From: Psychroflexus salarius
GTDB taxonomy: Bacteria; Bacteroidota; Bacteroidia; Flavobacteriales; Flavobacteriaceae
DNA length: 64,000 nucleotides
Assembly: GCF_900129035.1 (NCBI RefSeq)
Contig: NZ_FQTW01000006.1
Coordinates: 62,001 to 126,000 of the forward strand
Reading direction: 5' to 3'
Made by a program: the position numbers and the translations under genes. The notes under the pieces are model-generated. The model was not told the DNA's origin and did not search any database. It worked only from the letters and a program-made list of their open reading frames with translations. This document shows, piece by piece, positions 60,726 through 64,000 of the stretch. Positions within the stretch are counted from its first letter, which is position 1. Each line of letters starts with the position of its first letter.

Positions 60726-62818
60726 TGCGAATTGACCAGATTGAAATAAAAAACTTTAGAATTTACAAAGGGAGCAATCTTATAGATTTTAAGAAAAAAA
60801 AGAAATCAAATATTTACTTGATTGCAGGTAAGAATGGCTTTGGTAAAACCAGTTTTTTAACTTCCTTAGTCTGGGTTTTTTACGGTAAGCTAATCGCTCA
60901 AGTAGAAGATAAATACCGCAAAGACATCAAAAAAGCAGGTGGTTATCAAGATTACCTTGATACACAGTTCAATAATGAAATAAAACTAAGCTCAGCGCCT
61001 AAAATCATGGAAGTGAATGTCACTTTAAGTGATGTAGTTATACCGTCAGTACCCTGCAAAAAGGTGGAAATAAAAAGAACTTACAATTTTGAAACCAAGG
61101 AAGAAACTTTACAATTGCTTATAGATGGTAGCGAAAATGAATTAACAAAAGATGTGGGTTATGAAGTTTTTATTAATGATTTTCTTCTACCTAGAGAAAT
61201 TGCTAAGTTTTTCTTTTTCGATGCCGAAAAAATTGTTTCGTTAGCAGAAGCTAAATCTAAATCCGAATTAAGAAGTTTAAGTAAAGCTTATTCTGAGGTA
61301 CTTGGGATCAAAAAATACGAAGAGCTCAAACGCAACTTAGAAGTGCTACTTTCTAACTTAAGAAGACGCGGTGTTTCTGAACAAGAAAAAGAGAAACTCA
61401 ACCAACTTATTGCTAAAGATCAAGAGCTTAGCAAGCTCATTGATTACAATCAGGAACAGCAAGATGACCTTGACATTAGAGCGTCTAATTTAAAAGCAAA
61501 ATCTGATGCACTTCAAGAAAAATTAATTAGAGAAGGAAACGCTATTACTTTAGAAGAACTCAAAGCTTTAAAAAAGGAACGTGAAGACCTTAAAAAAGCA
61601 ATTGAAGTCACTAAACAAAAGCTTAAAAAACATTACGAACTTTTACCATTCTTAATCGCAAGTGAACAAGTAGAACAACTTAAAAATCAATTAGAGCTTG
61701 AAAGTAAGGTACAGAACCACCATTTTAGTTTAAGTATTTATAAGTCTAAACTGGAAACATTCAGCCAAGAATTAATTAAAGATTTATCTGGAATAACAGA
61801 TGATAAAAAGGTACAGCAACAACTCGAAGAGCTCACAAAAAAAGCCTATAAACGTGAACTTAAAAAGGAAGAAAAAGCAAATGCTTTAGATCAATCTAAA
61901 GTATTACTTGACTTTACAGAAGAAGAACACCGTGAATTTTTAGCTTTATATAAGCATTTGCAAACCAGTTTTAAGTCACAGATTGAGCAATTAGTTCAAG
62001 AAGAAAAAAACAACCGAATTAATTACAGCCGTGTTAGCCGAAAAATAAAACAAGGTGAAGCTAGAAAAGATAATCACTTAGCCAAAAAACTGAGAGATGA
62101 GAAACAAAAAATTGACCAAGCTTTAAACCAAATTAAAGAAGATAAAAATAAGTTAGCTGAAGAGTTTGGCAGTTTAAATTCTCAACACACATCCCACAAA
62201 AAAGTTTTATCTGAATTTGAGAAGAACTTTAATTTAATTGAACAAGACCTTAAAAAGTATCAAGTCACAGAGAAGTTACTTAATAAAATTAAAACGGTTA
62301 TTGGTCGTATAAAAGAAGAAAAAAAGTTTGCCCTACAAAAAACTATTGTGTTAGGCTTAAAGCGTTTGATGCACAAAGACAATTTTGTAAAAGATGTACA
62401 AGTAAACATCCGAGAAGATGTGATGGATATTGATTTAATTGGTGAAAACAACAATATTATTGATAAAGATAACTTGTCTAAAGGTGAGCAACAATTATAT
62501 GCTACTGCTTTACTAAAAGCTTTGGTAGATGAATCTGGCATTGAATTCCCCGTATTTATAGATAGTCCATTGCAAAAATTTGATAAAGACCACTCTAAAA
62601 ATATTATAGAAGAGTTTTACCCTAATATTTCTAATCAGGTAGTTTTATTCCCACTGCTTGAAAAAGAGTTGACAGAAAAAGAATATAACTTGATGAAACC
62701 AAACTTAAGCCAAGTATATATGATCCAGCATAACGAAACTGGCTCAGCCTTCCAGCAATACAAATTAAACCAATTGTTTAAAGCTTTTAAAGAAGAAGAC
62801 CATGTTTACGCACGTTAG
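60725..62818 (+). CDS. dndD: DNA phosphorothioation ATPase DndD
   Basis: The 697-residue DndD is an SMC/RecF-like ATPase required for phosphorothioation. Walker A is AGKNGFGKTSF (residues 34-44); the phrase PREIAKFFFFDAEKIVSLAEA near residue 155 is characteristic of DndD. A long coiled coil follows (about 210-550). The ABC signature LSKGEQQLYATALLKAL lies near residue 584, and Walker B FPVFIDSPLQKFDKDHSKNI near residue 607. It overlaps dndC by one base and dndE by 17 bases. Confidence 0.95.
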   Translation: MRIDQIEIKNFRIYKGSNLIDFKKKKKSNIYLIAGKNGFGKTSFLTSLVWVFYGKLIAQVEDKYRKDIKKAGGYQDYLDTQFNNEIKLSSAPKIMEVNVTLSDVVIPSVPCKKVEIKRTYNFETKEETLQLLIDGSENELTKDVGYEVFINDFLLPREIAKFFFFDAEKIVSLAEAKSKSELRSLSKAYSEVLGIKKYEELKRNLEVLLSNLRRRGVSEQEKEKLNQLIAKDQELSKLIDYNQEQQDDLDIRASNLKAKSDALQEKLIREGNAITLEELKALKKEREDLKKAIEVTKQKLKKHYELLPFLIASEQVEQLKNQLELESKVQNHHFSLSIYKSKLETFSQELIKDLSGITDDKKVQQQLEELTKKAYKRELKKEEKANALDQSKVLLDFTEEEHREFLALYKHLQTSFKSQIEQLVQEEKNNRINYSRVSRKIKQGEARKDNHLAKKLRDEKQKIDQALNQIKEDKNKLAEEFGSLNSQHTSHKKVLSEFEKNFNLIEQDLKKYQVTEKLLNKIKTVIGRIKEEKKFALQKTIVLGLKRLMHKDNFVKDVQVNIREDVMDIDLIGENNNIIDKDNLSKGEQQLYATALLKALVDESGIEFPVFIDSPLQKFDKDHSKNIIEEFYPNISNQVVLFPLLEKELTEKEYNLMKPNLSQVYMIQHNETGSAFQQYKLNQLFKAFKEEDHVYAR

Positions 62819-63155
62819 AACTAGTAAAGCCAATAAAGAAGTGGTATCTCAATTGACCAGAAAACTTAATTTGGGTGCAGAAAACGTGATTGCCCGCATT
62901 GCTTTGGCTTACTCTTTAAAAACCAATAAAAAACTTGATTTAAGCGACATCCAAGATTCTGGTGGTAAAGAATATTCTCGAAAAGTTTTATTTGGCGATT
63001 ATGATAAATACTATTTAGCTTTAGTGGCTCAACATTATCAATTACATATTAGCAATCAAGATTTGGGGAAATATGTGAAGATGCATGTTGATGATGGGTT
63101 GGATTTAATAAAAGATAAAAATCATTTTAAAGATACGCTTAACCTTTTTACTTAA
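62802..63155 (+). CDS. dndE: DNA sulfur modification protein DndE
   Basis: DndE is the small basic protein that binds nicked DNA in the phosphorothioation complex. The 117-residue product is standard in length: TSKANKEVVSQLTRKLNLGAENVIARIALAYSL and GKEYSRKVLFGDYDKYYLALVAQHY are the two family blocks, with many lysines on the helices. It begins within the last 17 bases of dndD. The next gene starts eight bases after its stop, without a terminator, so the operon continues. Confidence 0.93.
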   Translation: MFTHVRTSKANKEVVSQLTRKLNLGAENVIARIALAYSLKTNKKLDLSDIQDSGGKEYSRKVLFGDYDKYYLALVAQHYQLHISNQDLGKYVKMHVDDGLDLIKDKNHFKDTLNLFT

Positions 63156-63163
63156 AAACAATT

Positions 63164-64000
63164 ATGGATAAAGAAAATAAATTTAGAAAGATAAATTATT
63201 CTAAGATAAAACTAGATCCTGAAAACCCGAGACTACCTGGTTCATTTAGAAGAGGTAGGAAAGAAGAAAAAGATCTAATTAACTGGATGTTATTAGAGGC
63301 AGCTACAGTTGAGCTCATGTACGCAATCGGACAAAATGGTTACTTTATTGGAGAACAACTATTAGTCGTTGAAGATAAAGAAAACCCTGAAAATTATATA
63401 GTAATTGAAGGGAACAGAAGATTGACTGCGGTGAAGCTTCTTAACGAACCTGAGTTAGCAAATGTTAAGAAATCTGCTATTAGTGAGGTTATTGAAAATA
63501 CTGAAGAAAGACCACAAGACATACCTTGTCTTGTTTTTGAAGATAAAAGTGAAATTTTAAAATATCTAGGCTTCAGGCACATAACTGGTATTAAGTCGTG
63601 GAAACTTCTGCAAAAGGCAAGTTATTTGTATGATGTTTATCATAATGAGTTTGATGATAAAAACTTTATTACTAAATGTAGAAATATTGCAAAAAATATT
63701 GGAAGTTCATCAAACTATGTTAGGAGGTTAATCACAGCCTTTAATATTTTCAAAAAGGTAGAAGACGAAGGGTTTTATTCAATTTCAGGATTAGATGACA
63801 CTAAGTTTCACCTTAATTATCTCGTAGATGCTCTTAATAAAAAGAATATCAAAGAACATATTGGAGTTAACATCAATTCTAATACTCCTTTGAAAGATTT
63901 AAATCAGAAAAATTTAAAAGAATTAATTTTTTGGTGGTTTGAAAAAACTGAAGGGCTTCCTAGAGTAATTGGAGATAGTGATGGTTTAAAAAAATTGGAT
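63164..64000 (+). CDS. ParB/Srx-fold N-terminal domain protein downstream of dndE (partial)
   Basis: The reading frame opens with ATG at 63164, eight bases after dndE, and runs without a stop to the right edge (279 codons), so the C-terminus is missing. The N-terminal domain has LDPENPRLPG (residues about 17-26) and the ParB-box-like EGNRRLTAVKLL (residues 82-93), the nucleotide-binding/nuclease motif of ParB/sulfiredoxin-fold proteins. Residues about 180-205 (KNIGSSSNYVRRLITAFNIF) look like a helix-turn-helix. Close spacing suggests one transcript with dndCDE. In other phosphorothioation systems, DndB and SspE also have ParB-like folds (DGQ-type boxes), so a sensing or restriction role is plausible, but unproven. 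Confidence 0.85.
   Translation, partial: MDKENKFRKINYSKIKLDPENPRLPGSFRRGRKEEKDLINWMLLEAATVELMYAIGQNGYFIGEQLLVVEDKENPENYIVIEGNRRLTAVKLLNEPELANVKKSAISEVIENTEERPQDIPCLVFEDKSEILKYLGFRHITGIKSWKLLQKASYLYDVYHNEFDDKNFITKCRNIAKNIGSSSNYVRRLITAFNIFKKVEDEGFYSISGLDDTKFHLNYLVDALNKKNIKEHIGVNINSNTPLKDLNQKNLKELIFWWFEKTEGLPRVIGDSDGLKKLD

Overview
This is an AT-rich chromosomal window from a member of the Bacteroidota, almost certainly the family Flavobacteriaceae. The lineage is indicated by an alternative complex III (act) operon feeding an aa3-type cytochrome oxidase, the giant type IX secretion protein SprA, a RemB-like gliding protein, a Bacteroidota-style TonB with a proline stretch, lipoproteins with flavobacterial lipoboxes, and promoter boxes of the TAnnTTTG type. 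I cannot fix the genus. No tRNA, rRNA, CRISPR array or intact insertion sequence is visible.

Layout. 1-7.0 kb: end of an ABC transporter ATPase gene, a lipoprotein, greA, and then a long minus-strand operon. That operon looks like an arsenosugar biosynthesis cluster (AhpD-like protein, ArsS radical SAM enzyme, rhodanese, TIGR04282-type glycosyltransferase, purine nucleoside phosphorylase). It is followed downstream by a PagL-like lipid A deacylase gene broken by one in-frame stop and by a DUF2807 lipoprotein. 7.2-18.6 kb: actABCDEF followed by coxB and coxA, the quinol-to-oxygen electron transport chain. 18.7-36.2 kb: ruvB, a cytochrome P450, queG, maeB, ruvA, sprA, gcvH, a VanZ-like gene, tonB, a 160-bp inverted-repeat element (MITE candidate) and remB. 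36.2-42.5 kb: heme A/oxidase assembly and remaining oxidase subunits (cyoE/ctaB, two subunit III genes, subunit IV, a cysteine-less SCO-like protein, SCO, DUF420, a small membrane protein), an ArsC-like protein and a DMT transporter. 42.5-57.5 kb: thioesterase, surE, a tail-specific protease, an OppC-type permease, a DUF4837 lipoprotein, ppc, mfd, an SPFH lipoprotein, PPK2, and an XRE regulator with a small membrane protein.

57.5-64 kb is accessory in character: an HU-like protein, a four-unit 21-bp repeat array, a small phage/mobile-element-type protein, a helix-turn-helix regulator with two matching operator dyads, and then dndC-dndD-dndE, the core of a DNA phosphorothioation (sulfur modification) system. 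A ParB/Srx-type nuclease-fold gene runs off the right edge, probably in the same operon. No dndA or dndB is visible, so the small regulator and the ParB-like protein are the unusual members of this modification/defence locus. The restriction half, if any, would lie beyond base 64000.

Functional links: the act and cox genes at 7-18 kb and 36-41 kb together build the respiratory supercomplex and its metal/heme assembly factors; sprA, remB and tonB serve envelope, secretion and gliding functions; the arsenosugar genes form a translationally coupled pathway in which the phosphorylase carries an Asp at the purine-recognition position, suggesting an adenine nucleoside substrate.
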